From Picocystis sp. L7 (Eukaryota; Chlorophyta; Picocystophyceae; Picocystales; Picocystaceae), in the NCBI GenBank assembly GCA_020975725.1, contig QXJR01000005.1:248001-312000 (forward strand): a stretch of DNA of 64,000 nt, in the 5' to 3' direction. The position numbers were made by a program, and so were the translations under genes. This document shows, piece by piece, positions 22,756 to 34,190 of the stretch. Each line of letters begins with the position of its first letter. The first letter of the stretch is position 1. The notes under the pieces were generated by a model. The model was given only the letters and a program-made list of their open reading frames with translations, was not told where the DNA came from and made no database searches.

Positions 22756-23856
22756 ATGGGGGGAGCAAGTCCACCCCCTTCCGGGAACCTTGGTCAGATG
22801 GTCAAGCAAGTGACCCATTATGCATATCAATGTTTCGGAGGTGACTTGGAGGCCACATCAAAAGTCATGAACCGTTCCGTGCGTCAAGTGAGAGCATGGG
22901 TTCGTCATGTGCGAACCCCTCCACAATGGAGGCAAAAACGTTGGAGCCTTGGCTATGCCAAGGGCTATGAGACATGGTTGATGGAGCTCACCACACGTTG
23001 TGCAGAAGAAGGCAAAGCCATGGGCATGGAGCAACTCCAAAGGGAGTGGGAGCAAAGGTTTGGGAGAGCCATCCCATTGCGAACTTTGAAGCGCGTTTGC
23101 CAAGACTTGAAGGTTGTGCACAAGCACCAAAAAGTGGAGAGGAAGTTGACTCCCCATCACCATACGAAGAGGGTGGCCTTTGCTCAAAAACACAAGTCCT
23201 TCACTTTTCACAAGGTGATGTTCACGGATGCGCACACTTTGTACTTGCATCCCTTCGGGCACACCAAGGGGAAGAAAACCATGGCACCAAAGGGAGTGAC
23301 CCCAAAGGTCTTCTCCCACAAAACAAGTCCATGCATCAAGGTGTATGGGGGTGTCCCCATCCATGGATGCACCCCTTTGTTCGAGGTCACTGGAACTACG
23401 GACATGGTAAGTAGCTTTGTGGTTGGGACAACGAAGTCCAAACGAGGTGGTGTGACTTCCATGGAGTACGCTTATGATGTTCTTCCCTTGTTTTTCAAAG
23501 AAGGAAAACGCCTCTTCCAGGGGAAGCCGTGGACATTCCAGCAGGATGGGGATGGGGCCCACATCTCCAAGCTTACCCTCAAACAATTGGAAGACTTGGG
23601 GTCGGAACAGAACGTGCACGTCATGCTTGATTGGCCACCCATGAGCCCTGACCTTAGTTCAATCGACAACTTGTGGGCCTTGCTGGATATGAAAGTAGAG
23701 GCCAGCCACCCAACCACCTTGGAGCAGCTTAGGGCCCACATGAGGAAGGCATGGGAGGAGCTCTCCGAGGGGGAAGTGGTGAGACACCTCTTCCATAGCA
23801 TGCCCCGGAGGATGAAGCTTGTGCTTGAGAAAGGTGGGGGCCTCATCGAGTACTAG
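22756..23856 (+). CDS. mariner-like transposase, array copy 5
   Basis: Protein identical to copy 1. Heat-shock element 22646-22668, TATA box 22712. The 3' flank has the CAAGTAAGACTT form. Confidence 0.92.
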   Translation: MGGASPPPSGNLGQMVKQVTHYAYQCFGGDLEATSKVMNRSVRQVRAWVRHVRTPPQWRQKRWSLGYAKGYETWLMELTTRCAEEGKAMGMEQLQREWEQRFGRAIPLRTLKRVCQDLKVVHKHQKVERKLTPHHHTKRVAFAQKHKSFTFHKVMFTDAHTLYLHPFGHTKGKKTMAPKGVTPKVFSHKTSPCIKVYGGVPIHGCTPLFEVTGTTDMVSSFVVGTTKSKRGGVTSMEYAYDVLPLFFKEGKRLFQGKPWTFQQDGDGAHISKLTLKQLEDLGSEQNVHVMLDWPPMSPDLSSIDNLWALLDMKVEASHPTTLEQLRAHMRKAWEELSEGEVVRHLFHSMPRRMKLVLEKGGGLIEY

Positions 23857-24084
23857 TGGCTTTGTAAGGAAAGTTTTCATGGGTAGTCCTACCACCCCCT
23901 CAAAGAGGCGAAAAAATGACGAAAATCACGAAAATTTCCACCGCCCATATTTTGAGGCCCAATGTCTTGCACTCGACCCAAATTGCACCACGCATTTTTC
24001 TACCCTAGCTCTACTCGCACCCCAAGTAAGACTTCCCATCTCGTCTTGTGTGGGCCGTGACGAAAGGACAAAGTTTGTTGGACC

Positions 24085-24866
24085 CAGGGGTGGGCCACTT
24101 TTTCAGGGGTGTGGTGAGGGGTACGTCCCTTCTTTTCCCCCCTTCTCTCCACCGTGTCCTCGAAAGATAAGGGAGCCTTCCCTCTCTCACCACCACTCGC
24201 TCCTCGTGCCTCCCCCTTGAGATGGGCTCGTGTCCCTCCATGAGCTGGGCGTGAGGTCCCACCCAAGTGGGGGGAAGGGGAGAGGGAGGGTCTCGAACCC
24301 ATCGAGATTCCTTCGAGCGACCCCATGTTTTTGGGTGCACCGTCGTGAATTTGGGAGCGTTTGCGTCCAAAATCTAGGACGAGGTAGAGGAGCCAACCAC
24401 ACGTGCTTGTCTTAAAAAGTATGGAGAACGGATCCATATTCGAGGAGAGAGGCCCCTTCAAACGAGACCCTCCAAAATCCCTGCTCTTGACCCCACCCAC
24501 GACGGATTCCGACGATTTTTGCGCGCGAAAGAGCGGGCGATGGCGGAAATTTTGGCGGGAAAAGGAGGAGGAGGGGGAACTCTTTTTAAGTCCGTAGGTG
24601 GGCGGCCGCCGTAGGCGGCCCCCCCGAAGGAAGTAAAGAAGGAAAAGGAACGCCGAAAAACGAGATTTTCAAACGCAGCAAAAACTTTGCCCTGGGATGT
24701 TCGGCCCTTGTTGGACAAGGCGAGCGTCCGTTCCGAGGGAAGAGGGGTGGAATCTCATCTACGAGAGTTTCAGAGTACACACCCAAAAAAAACGGACGCC
24801 ACGTCCTTGTCAAGCAAGATCTACCGCCCCTGAAGCAGGGCCAGGGGGGGTGTGGCCCTGGGGTGG
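24085..24866. repeat. array segment S6
   Basis: 782 bp. Its left two-thirds carries the S1-type haplotype at all the diagnostic positions I checked, while its right third matches S5 and S7. This is a mosaic and suggests gene conversion or unequal exchange across five units. Confidence 0.9.
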
Positions 24867-25216
24867 GTCAAAGTGGTTTGGGTTCAGAAGGAGATGAGTG
24901 GGACTAACGTTCGGGTCTATGGAGGGTTCACCCATGAGACCTAGCCACTCTACCTAGGACTCGTGTGGAGGGAAGGAAGGGATGGTGTTTCTCTCCCACT
25001 ATTGCGGAAGGAGCGCTTGTGGTTGTGGAAGCAAGGGGGAGGGAAGGTACCCCCTTGTCCAATGTTGAGGTGTCGAGGCACGAAGGTGAGGTAGGGTCAA
25101 CATTGTTTCTAGAATATTCTAGAGGCTTCTAAATGTGCTCACCGATGCGGAGGTGGAGCACGCTTGTGGGTCTATATAAGGGCACGATCCTTTCCCCAAT
25201 CCTCATTTCTCAGTCG

Positions 25217-26317
25217 ATGGGGGGAGCAAGTCCACCCCCTTCCGGGAACCTTGGTCAGATGGTCAAGCAAGTGACCCATTATGCATATCAATGTTTCGGA
25301 GGTGACTTGGAGGCCACATCAAAAGTCATGAACCGTTCCGTGCGTCAAGTGAGAGCATGGGTTCGTCATGTGCGAACCCCTCCACAATGGAGGCAAAAAC
25401 GTTGGAGCCTTGGCTATGCCAAGGGCTATGAGACATGGTTGATGGAGCTCACCACACGTTGTGCAGAAGAAGGCAAAGCCATGGGCATGGAGCAACTCCA
25501 AAGGGAGTGGGAGCAAAGGTTTGGGAGAGCCATCCCATTGCGAACTTTGAAGCGCGTTTGCCAAGACTTGAAGGTTGTGCACAAGCACCAAAAAGTGGAG
25601 AGGAAGTTGACTCCCCATCACCATACGAAGAGGGTGGCCTTTGCTCAAAAACACAAGTCCTTCACTTTTCACAAGGTGATGTTCACGGATGCGCACACTT
25701 TGTACTTGCATCCCTTCGGGCACACCAAGGGGAAGAAAACCATGGCACCAAAGGGAGTGACCCCAAAGGTCTTCTCCCACAAAACAAGTCCATGCATCAA
25801 GGTGTATGGGGGTGTCCCCATCCATGGATGCACCCCTTTGTTCGAGGTCACTGGAACTACGGACATGGTAAGTAGCTTTGTGGTTGGGACAACGAAGTCC
25901 AAACGAGGTGGTGTGACTTCCATGGAGTACGCTTATGATGTTCTTCCCTTGTTTTTCAAAGAAGGAAAACGCCTCTTCCAGGGGAAGCCGTGGACATTCC
26001 AGCAGGATGGGGATGGGGCCCACATCTCCAAGCTTACCCTCAAACAATTGGAAGACTTGGGGTCGGAACAGAACGTGCACGTCATGCTTGATTGGCCACC
26101 CATGAGCCCTGACCTTAGTTCAATCGACAACTTGTGGGCCTTGCTGGATATGAAAGTAGAGGCCAGCCACCCAACCACCTTGGAGCAGCTTAGGGCCCAC
26201 ATGAGGAAGGCATGGGAGGAGCTCTCCGAGGGGGAAGTGGTGAGACACCTCTTCCATAGCATGCCCCGGAGGATGAAGCTTGTGCTTGAGAAAGGTGGGG
26301 GCCTCATCGAGTACTAG
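25217..26317 (+). CDS. mariner-like transposase, array copy 6
   Basis: Protein identical to copy 1. Heat-shock element 25107-25129, TATA box 25173. The 3' flank has the CAAGTAGACTT form. Confidence 0.92.
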   Translation: MGGASPPPSGNLGQMVKQVTHYAYQCFGGDLEATSKVMNRSVRQVRAWVRHVRTPPQWRQKRWSLGYAKGYETWLMELTTRCAEEGKAMGMEQLQREWEQRFGRAIPLRTLKRVCQDLKVVHKHQKVERKLTPHHHTKRVAFAQKHKSFTFHKVMFTDAHTLYLHPFGHTKGKKTMAPKGVTPKVFSHKTSPCIKVYGGVPIHGCTPLFEVTGTTDMVSSFVVGTTKSKRGGVTSMEYAYDVLPLFFKEGKRLFQGKPWTFQQDGDGAHISKLTLKQLEDLGSEQNVHVMLDWPPMSPDLSSIDNLWALLDMKVEASHPTTLEQLRAHMRKAWEELSEGEVVRHLFHSMPRRMKLVLEKGGGLIEY

Positions 26318-26544
26318 TGGCTTTGTAAGGAAAGTTTTCATGGGTAGTCCTACCACCCCCTCAAAGAGGCGAAAAAATGACGAAAATCACGAAAATTTCC
26401 ACCGCCCATATTTTGAGGCCCAATGTCTTGCACTCGACCCAAATTGCACCACGCATTTTTCTACCCTAGCTCTACTCGCACCCCAAGTAGACTTCCCATC
26501 TCGTCTTGTGTGGGCCGTGACGAAAGGACAAAGTTTGTTGGACC

Positions 26545-27327
26545 CAGGGGTGGGCCACTTTTTCAGGGGTGTGGTGAGGGGTACGTCCCTTCTTTTCCCC
26601 CCTTCTCTCCACCTTGTCCTCGAAGGAGGAAGGGAGCCTTCCCTCTCTCACCACCACTCGCTCCTCGTGCCTTCCCCTTGAGATGGGCTCGTGTCCCTCC
26701 ATGAGCTGGGCGTGAGGTCCCACCCAAGTGGGGGGAAGGGGAGAGGGAGGGTCTCGAACCCATCGAGATTCCTTCGAGCGACCCCATGTTTTTGGGTCCA
26801 CCGTCGTGAATTTGGGAGCGTTTACGTCCAAAATCTAGGACGAGGTAGAGGAGCCAACCACACGTGCTTGTCTTAAAAAGTATGGAGAACGGATCCATAT
26901 TCGAGGAGAGAGGCCCCTTCAAACGAGACCCTCCAAAATCCCTGCTCTTGACCCCACCCACGACGGATTCCGACGATTTTTGCGCGCGAAAGAGCGGGCG
27001 ATGGCGGAAATTTTGGCGGGAAAAGGAGGAGGAGGGGGAACTCTTTTTAAGTCCGTAGGTGGGCGGCCGCCGTAGGCGGCCCCCCCGAAGGAAGTAAAGA
27101 AGGAAAAGGAACGCCGAAAAACGAGATTTTCAAACGCAGCAAAAACTTTGCCCTGGGATGTTCGGCCCTTGTTGGACAAGGCGAGCGTCCGTTCCGAGGG
27201 AAGAGGGGTGGAATCTCATCTACGAGAGTTTCAGAGTACACACCCAAAAAAAACGGACGCCACGTCCTTGTCAAGCAAGATCTACCGCCCCTGAAGCAGG
27301 GCCAGGGGGGGTGTGGCCCTGGGGTGG
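26545..27327. repeat. array segment S7
   Basis: 783 bp, common haplotype. I saw no private variant. Confidence 0.9.
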
Positions 27328-27677
27328 GTCAAAGTGGTTTGGGTTCAGAAGGAGATGAGTGGGACTAACGTTCGGGTCTATGGAGGGTTCACCCATGAGA
27401 CCTAGCCACTCTACCTAGGACTCGTGTGGAGGGAAGGAAGGGATGGTGTTTCTCTCCCACTATTGCGGAAGGAGCGCTTGTGGTTGTGGAAGCAAGGGGG
27501 AGGGAAGGTACCCCCTTGTCCAATGTTGAGGTGTCGAGGCACGAAGGTGAGGTAGGGTCAACATTGTTTCTAGAATATTCTAGAGGCTTCTAAATGTGCT
27601 CACCGATGCGGAGGTGGAGCACGCTTGTGGGTCTATATAAGGGCACGATCCTTTCCCCAATCCTCATTTCTCAGTCG

Positions 27678-28778
27678 ATGGGGGGAGCAAGTCCACCCCC
27701 TTCCGGGAACCTTGGTCAGATGGTCAAGCAAGTGACCCATTATGCATATCAATGTTTCGGAGGTGACTTGGAGGCCACATCAAAAGTCATGAACCGTTCC
27801 GTGCGTCAAGTGAGAGCATGGGTTCGTCATGTGCGAACCCCTCCACAATGGAGGCAAAAACGTTGGAGCCTTGGCTATGCCAAGGGCTATGAGACATGGT
27901 TGATGGAGCTCACCACACGTTGTGCAGAAGAAGGCAAAGCCATGGGCATGGAGCAACTCCAAAGGGAGTGGGAGCAAAGGTTTGGGAGAGCCATCCCATT
28001 GCGAACTTTGAAGCGCGTTTGCCAAGACTTGAAGGTTGTGCACAAGCACCAAAAAGTGGAGAGGAAGTTGACTCCCCATCACCATACGAAGAGGGTGGCC
28101 TTTGCTCAAAAACACAAGTCCTTCACTTTTCATAAGGTGATGTTCACGGATGCGCACACTTTGTACTTGCATCCCTTCGGGCACACCAAGGGGAAGAAAA
28201 CCATGGCACCAAAGGGAGTGACCCCAAAGGTCTTCTCCCACAAAACAAGTCCATGCATCAAGGTGTATGGGGGTGTCCCCATCCATGGATGCACCCCTTT
28301 GTTCGAGGTCACTGGAACTACGGACATGGTAAGTAGCTTTGTGGTTGGGACAACGAAGTCCAAACGAGGTGGTGTGACTTCCATGGAGTACGCTTATGAT
28401 GTTCTTCCCTTGTTTTTCAAAGAAGGAAAACGCCTCTTCCAGGGGAAGCCGTGGACATTCCAGCAGGATGGGGATGGGGCCCACATCTCCAAGCTTACCC
28501 TCAAACAATTGGAAGACTTGGGGTCGGAACAGAACGTGCACGTCATGCTTGATTGGCCACCCATGAGCCCTGACCTTAGTTCAATCGACAACTTGTGGGC
28601 CTTGCTGGATATGAAAGTAGAGGCCAGCCACCCAACCACCTTGGAGCAGCTTAGGGCCCACATGAGGAAGGCATGGGAGGAGCTCTCCGAGGGGGAAGTG
28701 GTGAGACACCTCTTCCATAGCATGCCCCGGAGGATGAAGCTTGTGCTTGAGAAAGGTGGGGGCCTCATCGAGTACTAG
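27678..28778 (+). CDS. mariner-like transposase, array copy 7
   Basis: Protein identical to copy 1. One silent change lies near 28132 (TTTCATAAGG for TTTCACAAGG). Heat-shock element 27568-27590, TATA box 27634. This is the last coding unit of the array. Confidence 0.92.
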   Translation: MGGASPPPSGNLGQMVKQVTHYAYQCFGGDLEATSKVMNRSVRQVRAWVRHVRTPPQWRQKRWSLGYAKGYETWLMELTTRCAEEGKAMGMEQLQREWEQRFGRAIPLRTLKRVCQDLKVVHKHQKVERKLTPHHHTKRVAFAQKHKSFTFHKVMFTDAHTLYLHPFGHTKGKKTMAPKGVTPKVFSHKTSPCIKVYGGVPIHGCTPLFEVTGTTDMVSSFVVGTTKSKRGGVTSMEYAYDVLPLFFKEGKRLFQGKPWTFQQDGDGAHISKLTLKQLEDLGSEQNVHVMLDWPPMSPDLSSIDNLWALLDMKVEASHPTTLEQLRAHMRKAWEELSEGEVVRHLFHSMPRRMKLVLEKGGGLIEY

Positions 28779-29005
28779 TGGCTTTGTAAGGAAAGTTTTC
28801 ATGGGTAGTCCTACCACCCCCTCAAAGAGGCGAAAAAATGACGAAAATCACGAAAATTTCCACCGCCCATATTTTGAGGCCCAATGTCTTGCACTCGACC
28901 CAAATTGCACCACGCATTTTTCTACCCTAGCTCTACTCGCACCCCAAGTAGACTTCCCATCTCGTCTTGTGTGGGCCGTGACGAAAGGACAAAGTTTGTT
29001 GGACC

Positions 29006-29789
29006 CAGGGGTGGGCCACTTTTTCAGGGGTGTGGTGAGGGGTACGTCCCTTCTTTTCCCCCCTTCTCTCCACCTTGTCCTCGAAGGAGGAAGGGAGCCT
29101 TCCCTCTCTCACCACCACTCGCTCCTCGTGCCTTCCCCTTGAGATGGGCTCGTGTCCCTCCATGAGCTGGGCGTGAGGTCCCACCCAAGTGGGGGGAAGG
29201 GGAGAGGGAGGGTCTCGAACCCATCGAGATTCCTTCGAGCGACCCCATGTTTTTGGGTCCACCGTCGTGAATTTGGGAGCGTTTACGTCCAAAATCTAGG
29301 ACGAGGTAGAGGAGCCAACCACACGTGCTTGTCTTAAAAAGTATGGAGAACGGATCCATATTCGAGGAGAGAGGCCCCTTCAAACGAGACCCTCCAAAAT
29401 CCCTGCTCTTGACCCCACCCACGACGGATTCCGACGATTTTTGCGCGCGAAAGAGCGGGCGATGGCGGAAATTTTGGCGGGAAAAGGAGGAGGAGGGGGA
29501 ACTCTTTTTAAGTCCGTAGGTGGGCGGCCGCCGTAGGCGGCCCCCCCGAAGGAAGTAAAGAAGGAAAAGGAACGCCGAAAAACGAGATTTTCAAACGCAG
29601 CAAAAACTTTGCCCTGGGATGTTCGGCCCTTGTTGGACAAGGCGAGCGTCCGTTCCGAGGGAAGAGGGGTGGAATCTCATCTACGAGAGTTTCAGAGTAC
29701 ACACCCAAAAAAAAACGGACGCCACGTCCTTGTCAAGCAAGATCTACCGCCCCTGAAGCAGGGCCAGGGGGGGTGTGGCCCTGGGGTGG
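29006..29789. repeat. array segment S8 (right end of the array)
   Basis: 784 bp, with one extra A in the A-run near 29707. Similarity to the array stops after CCTGGGGTGG, exactly where S gives way to T in the other units. The array therefore ends at a segment boundary and not at a random break. Confidence 0.88.
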
Positions 29790-29799
29790 TCCCTATTCG

Positions 29800-30249
29800 G
29801 GTTAGTCCTGGCCCTGCATCCGCCTAGGGACATGGCTAAGGAGGACGTCCCATTGAGGGGAAGGCAAGGGCCTTCCTCGATCATCCGAGAACATTCCCTC
29901 ATGGCTCCCTAGTACCTCCTCGTAGGTAGCAAAATGCTGCAAGCGAGGGAACCAAGGAACCTTTGGCCCATGCGGAGTGATCATGGTCACAAGGGCTCTA
30001 GGTTCGGCCTCCACCTTGCCTATCACGGAGTCAATGAGGCAAGAGGGTGGGTGTGCCTATAGGTTGGCACGACTAGCCCATTCTTGGGCGAGAGCATTTG
30101 TCTCCCGTGTGAAGAAGGTCGGATATTGGGCATTGTTTGGCGAGGCAAACAAGTCCCAAGTAAATGGCCCGAATAGAATTGAGAACCTCTCAAAAGCCTC
30201 GCAATCGCGTGCATATTCCTCATCGTCGAAGGACAACCTCGGCAAGAGA
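29800..30249 (-). mobile_element. DIRS-like retroelement remnant (RNase H region)
   Basis: On the minus strand this stretch encodes WDLFASPNNAQ, then AHPPSCLIDSVIGKV and PHGPKVPWFP. This spacing recalls the RNase H region of DIRS-type tyrosine-recombinase retrotransposons (DLFAS..N, PP..LI..V..K, P.W....WFP). It is a short, broken fossil; no reverse transcriptase or recombinase part is next to it. The family call is by motif memory only. Confidence 0.45.
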
Positions 30250-30673
30250 GCTGTCTCGAGAGGGTGGGCGCAACACTTCGGAAGAAGAGCAGGAATGCTT
30301 CCTCTCCGGCTTAACGCCGCCCGCTCGCTGATTGTAACGTGTCCGAAATTCCCGGTGATCCTAGCAGTTCCCCGACGGCTTCCTTGTCAAACCGGAACGA
30401 CGTTCGATACTCTTCGTCCATAAAGGACTCAGCGCTTCTTCCGGGGCTCGGAAGAACTACTTGGGGGCTCCACCATTCCCGAAGTGTTTACAAGCGAGCC
30501 TCGCACTCGCTCGCCTAACAATCCAGCATGCTTGGCAATGCAAGAGCAAGGTCCGGGGACCTGTGCGCCACCACGAGCATGACTGTCTGGAGGCACTCGA
30601 TCTCCATGCGCTGTTCCTACAACCGCATGATCTCGAGTACTCTCCCCTTCCTTTGTGGCATGGCGCCATGCAC
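30250..30673 (-). pseudogene. Harbinger H1 transposase, N-terminal remnant
   Basis: From the ATG at 30663 the minus strand reads MPQRKGRVLEIM, then EWWSP and GRSAESFMDEEY. This aligns with the N-termini of the transposases of H2 (MPQRKGRILEIM, SFTDDELGSWF) and H3 (MPQRKGRVLEIM, SFTDDEL). About four in-frame stop codons interrupt it, and the catalytic region is missing: it joins the DIRS-like remnant near 30250. Its upstream region continues at 38122 beyond Gypsy C, which inserted only about ten bases ahead of the start codon. Confidence 0.75.
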
Positions 30674-31319
30674 TATTGTGGCTCTTGTTACTTGCACAAC
30701 GATTTGCCGTGCAGTAAGCTTGGATGATGGCAGTTTTCGTGATGCGGAGCAAGGTGGTCGGTGTGGTCGCGTGGAGAACCGGAGCACGCTCGAGAGCTGG
30801 AGTTAGGAAGGTTCAGGTTCAATTACAAAGTCCCGTGAGAGGTCCTAGAGAGGCCTCGCAGGGAGGATGGTCTTGCCTGGCCTTATCCGCCCAAGATGGC
30901 CTAGGGCCAAGATCTTCTGGCGGCTGCGGTGCTCCATCGGACGGTGGAGCACCAGCGGCCTGGTCGGTGGGTACGGCTGAGTCGTTCCTGGCCGTTCGAT
31001 CCCCTAGTAGGATCGAGACCCTGGATTCGGTCCCTTCGATTCGAGCACCGGGTCGTGTGGGGGAGTGATGACTTGGGGGTCGATCCCCCCACCAAGCTGG
31101 GGCACCGATGGGTGCTGAATCGAAGATCTCGTAAGGGATCCCAAATCCCTAGGTCCGTACCGAACCGGCCCAGTAGGGCCCTGCTGTAAGGGAACGCCCC
31201 GTTCCCAACCATCCATTGAAGCAAGCAATCCGAGTCCCCTGCCCTTGTACGGGGGGCTGAGGACGGTAAAGGATAACACGGCCCTCGAAGGGGGGCCTGG
31301 GACAACTAGTCCCCTACAA
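30674..31319 (-). repeat. Gypsy C 3' LTR (left copy)
   Basis: 646 bp, starting TATTGTGGCTCTTGTTAC and ending CCCCTACA on the plus strand. It differs from the right copy at about 14 places. Confidence 0.9.
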
Positions 31320-33299
31320 TCTCCCGGTTCCCTGCGTAGCAGCCAGGAAACACTAGTTGTATGCCACAGCAATAGGGTTGTAAAGCATGCTTCTGATCTC
31401 TGCTGTTGTGTGGCGAGTCTTCTAACCGTCTGTCCTAAGTAAGGTATGTCCATCCGATTGAACGATGCCTTGATAATGTCGCACGCCTTGATCCACTTCA
31501 AAAGCGTCCATAACCACTGATCCAGGAAGTTTGGTAGGTGGCTGCCACTACTATCGTTGACGGGTGCTGTAAGGCATGGATATCCAAGTCCAGGTGTTTT
31601 GCAGTACTGGATTTGGTGTAAGCAGGTATGCACCCTGCTTGTATTGTTCCACTGCATGACAATTGCGTTTGCTGATGCTGCACTCCGGCAAGCATCCATT
31701 AGTTTCTTCCAAGTCCAATATTTCATCCAGGATTGTTGCATCTTCATCAATCCAGTAAGTCTGCTGATCGTGTCCGCGAACCCAGTAGCGTATTGCGTTT
31801 GTAGGAAACTGTGAAAAGTCTCGCACCAAGTACCGTGCGATTGGCCATCGATCCATCGTTGTCTACTACACTGTGGTGGGGAGACTGGGCAAGGGCTGTA
31901 TAGGATGGTCCAATGGAAAGAGGGACAGATCTGAATCAATCCATGGTAGCAGGTGGTCCACGTGAAAGCGGTTCTGAAAGCGTGTGCCGGGGGGCAACAC
32001 TAAACTGTATGCATCATTGCCAAGTGCCTTATCAATGCAGTACGGTCCTTCTCAGTAAGGTTCGAGCTTCGGGCGATCCTGCGTGTCCTTCAGTCCGTAT
32101 TGTAACTTTACCCAATCACCAGGCTTGAACGTACGAGCAGGAAGATCTTGGGTGGAGGCAGCTTTTTGTTTGGCGCGGTCCACCAGTAAGTCTTGAATGG
32201 CACTGTATACCTTTCTCTGTGCTATAAGCAATCCAATGATCATTTTGTTTGGGGAAGTAAGCAGATTTCTTGTTTCAGTACCAGTGGTCACCAAGTGCAG
32301 GTGCCACGGTAAACGGGAAGGGCAGCCATATAGCACTTCAAAGGGGCTGCGTTCCAAAAGCGAGTGCACGCTGTCGTTGTATGCGTGCGCTACGGTTTGC
32401 AAATACTGACCCCAATTCTCTGGTTTATCGGTCATCGTTCGCAGTGTCTGCAACAGCTTGGAATGTAGGCGTTCGACTGGACCTTGAGACTATGAATGAA
32501 ACGGGGTGCCTGTCTTGTGGCAAGATCCCAAAGCTCTGCAATAAGCAGCGAACAGCTTCCGATAGGCTGGACCATTATCGGTATGTATGATGGTGGGTGT
32601 GTAGTACTTGTACACCACATTGTCCAGCAAGGCACGAGCTTGACGAGTGGCTGACCATGATGTATGCATGGGAACGTAAACAGCGAACTTCGTAAGCCGA
32701 TCCACTACCGTGATCACTGCATTGTGATGATCAGGGGTGAGTGGCAGGCCTTCTACCACATCCAGCACTACTGTATGAAAAGGATGTGGATAATACCTCA
32801 TTTCTAGCAGCTGTGGGCGCACAGGGCTGGTGTTTGTAGGGTTCATCCTCTGGCAGGTGGGACACCGTGCCACAAACTGCTTGATGTGGGCCTTCATGCC
32901 GGGCCAATAAAAGTGTCGGCGGGCAGCTTCATATGTACGATGGGCGCCAAAGTGGGCGCGATCGTGCACTAGGTGGAGCATGTCTTGGCGGAGAGCGTTG
33001 TCCAAGGGGGCTTGGAGAATTGCTGGTCCTGCATAGTGTCCCAGTGGTGATGTTGCGTTGTCGCGGAATAAGAGGCCATCTCTGCAGATGTAACCCGCAG
33101 GTGGATGCTCCAGTTTGTCTTGATAGTCCTTGTCATGCAAGATCGCTGTGCAAATACGCGATAGCAGCGGTACGTCGATGATGTTTGCTGCTAACCCATT
33201 GTCGTTGGACGAGTTGCGCTGCGTCTGTATTGCGTTCACAGAACCACAAGTTGTATTATTTGCACTACGGGTACCTAGCAGTGTACGATTCCACAGCTT

Positions 33300-34190
33300 G
33301 TGCATGTCTGCAATAAGGACAGCGAGCCAGCCGACGGGGAACGCATTGCCGCACATTCGTCGTCTTGCTGCAAGTGTAATTTTGTACCCTGGAGTATCTT
33401 CAGGCTGCATGCCCACCACTTTTTCGAGCTCCTGGATGGAAAGTTCGCGCAGAAGATTGTCTTGTCCCACTACCCAGGTGGTACGCGAACGGTCACTATG
33501 ACTGTTGGCGGAAGCCATGAGTGTTGGGCATTTTAAGCGGGGCAGGCCCCGTGAATCGAGCGGGGGCGTCGATCCCTCTTCCAGGCAGTCCTGCCACGTA
33601 AGCGGTACTGTGGACAGCAAGTCATGATCGGGTTTCGGCGGTGGAAGATTCGTCCAGCAAAGTCTTGTTCGCTGCTGCGCGGAGTATTCATCCATGTGGT
33701 GTTCTTGGGGCTCTCCAAACCATTCGCTGATGCGCTCCAGATCATTCTGCAGGTGGGCTGCGAACGGAGTACACTCTACGATGTAGGAGTGTTCTGTTGG
33801 TATACGGGTTCGTATGTCCCTGATGGCTGTGAATAACTCTCGTGCGTCACGCAGGCCCAATGGTGGATCTGTGGTTGAAGTGTTGGCACGTGAGAATGGC
33901 TTGCACGGTACTCCTGCAATCAGCAAGTCCACCGCGGGAAGTTTCCGGCGATGCGCAAGGGTGCACACGTCGTTTCCGTATCTGAATATATCTTCCCGTA
34001 TGAAGAGTCCACGACGGGTCAAGTGTACTGAGTTGAAGACCCTTTGGATTACTGCTCTACAATCTGGATCTTGTTCCACCGCAATGTAATTTATAGTGAG
34101 TGCTGCATCTTCAGGTATGGCCAGCTTGAGGGCGCGAAGTGTCGTGCCGATTCCTGCACAAAGGTCCAGGATCGTCATTGTTCGTAACGG
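33300..34190 (-). other. C5-cytosine DNA methyltransferase domain of Gypsy C
   Basis: Same position (RNase H side to integrase side) and same motif order as in Gypsy D: motif I ILDLCAGIGTTLRALK, a motif IV region, the VECTPF block, QQRTRLCWTN and the motif X block CGNAFPVGWLAVLIADM. Most of this stretch is open together with reverse transcriptase and RNase H. Confidence 0.87.

Larger units (their letters stand above)
11780..29789 (+). repeat. tandem array of a 2.46-kb mariner-transposase unit (S-T-S-T...S)
   Basis: About 18 kb in head-to-tail order. The non-coding segment S (781-784 bp) occurs eight times and the coding segment T (1678-1679 bp) seven times, always alternating, with S at both outer ends. 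Successive S segments start 2459-2462 bp apart (11780, 14239, 16701, 19161, 21623, 24085, 26545, 29006). The units differ at only a handful of positions each, so the amplification is recent or the copies are homogenised. S and T begin with similar motifs (CCAGGGGTGGGCCAC and CCTGGGGTGGGTCAA). I could not find terminal inverted repeats that would fix the ends of a mobile unit. A collapsed or mis-expanded assembly is possible but would not easily produce the copy-specific variants. Confidence 0.95.

Noticed and set aside
11780-29789. CRISPR or satellite DNA as explanation of the tandem array
   Set aside because: The units are 2.46 kb, each with an open transposase gene and promoter. There are no short direct repeats with unique spacers, and the window is eukaryotic.
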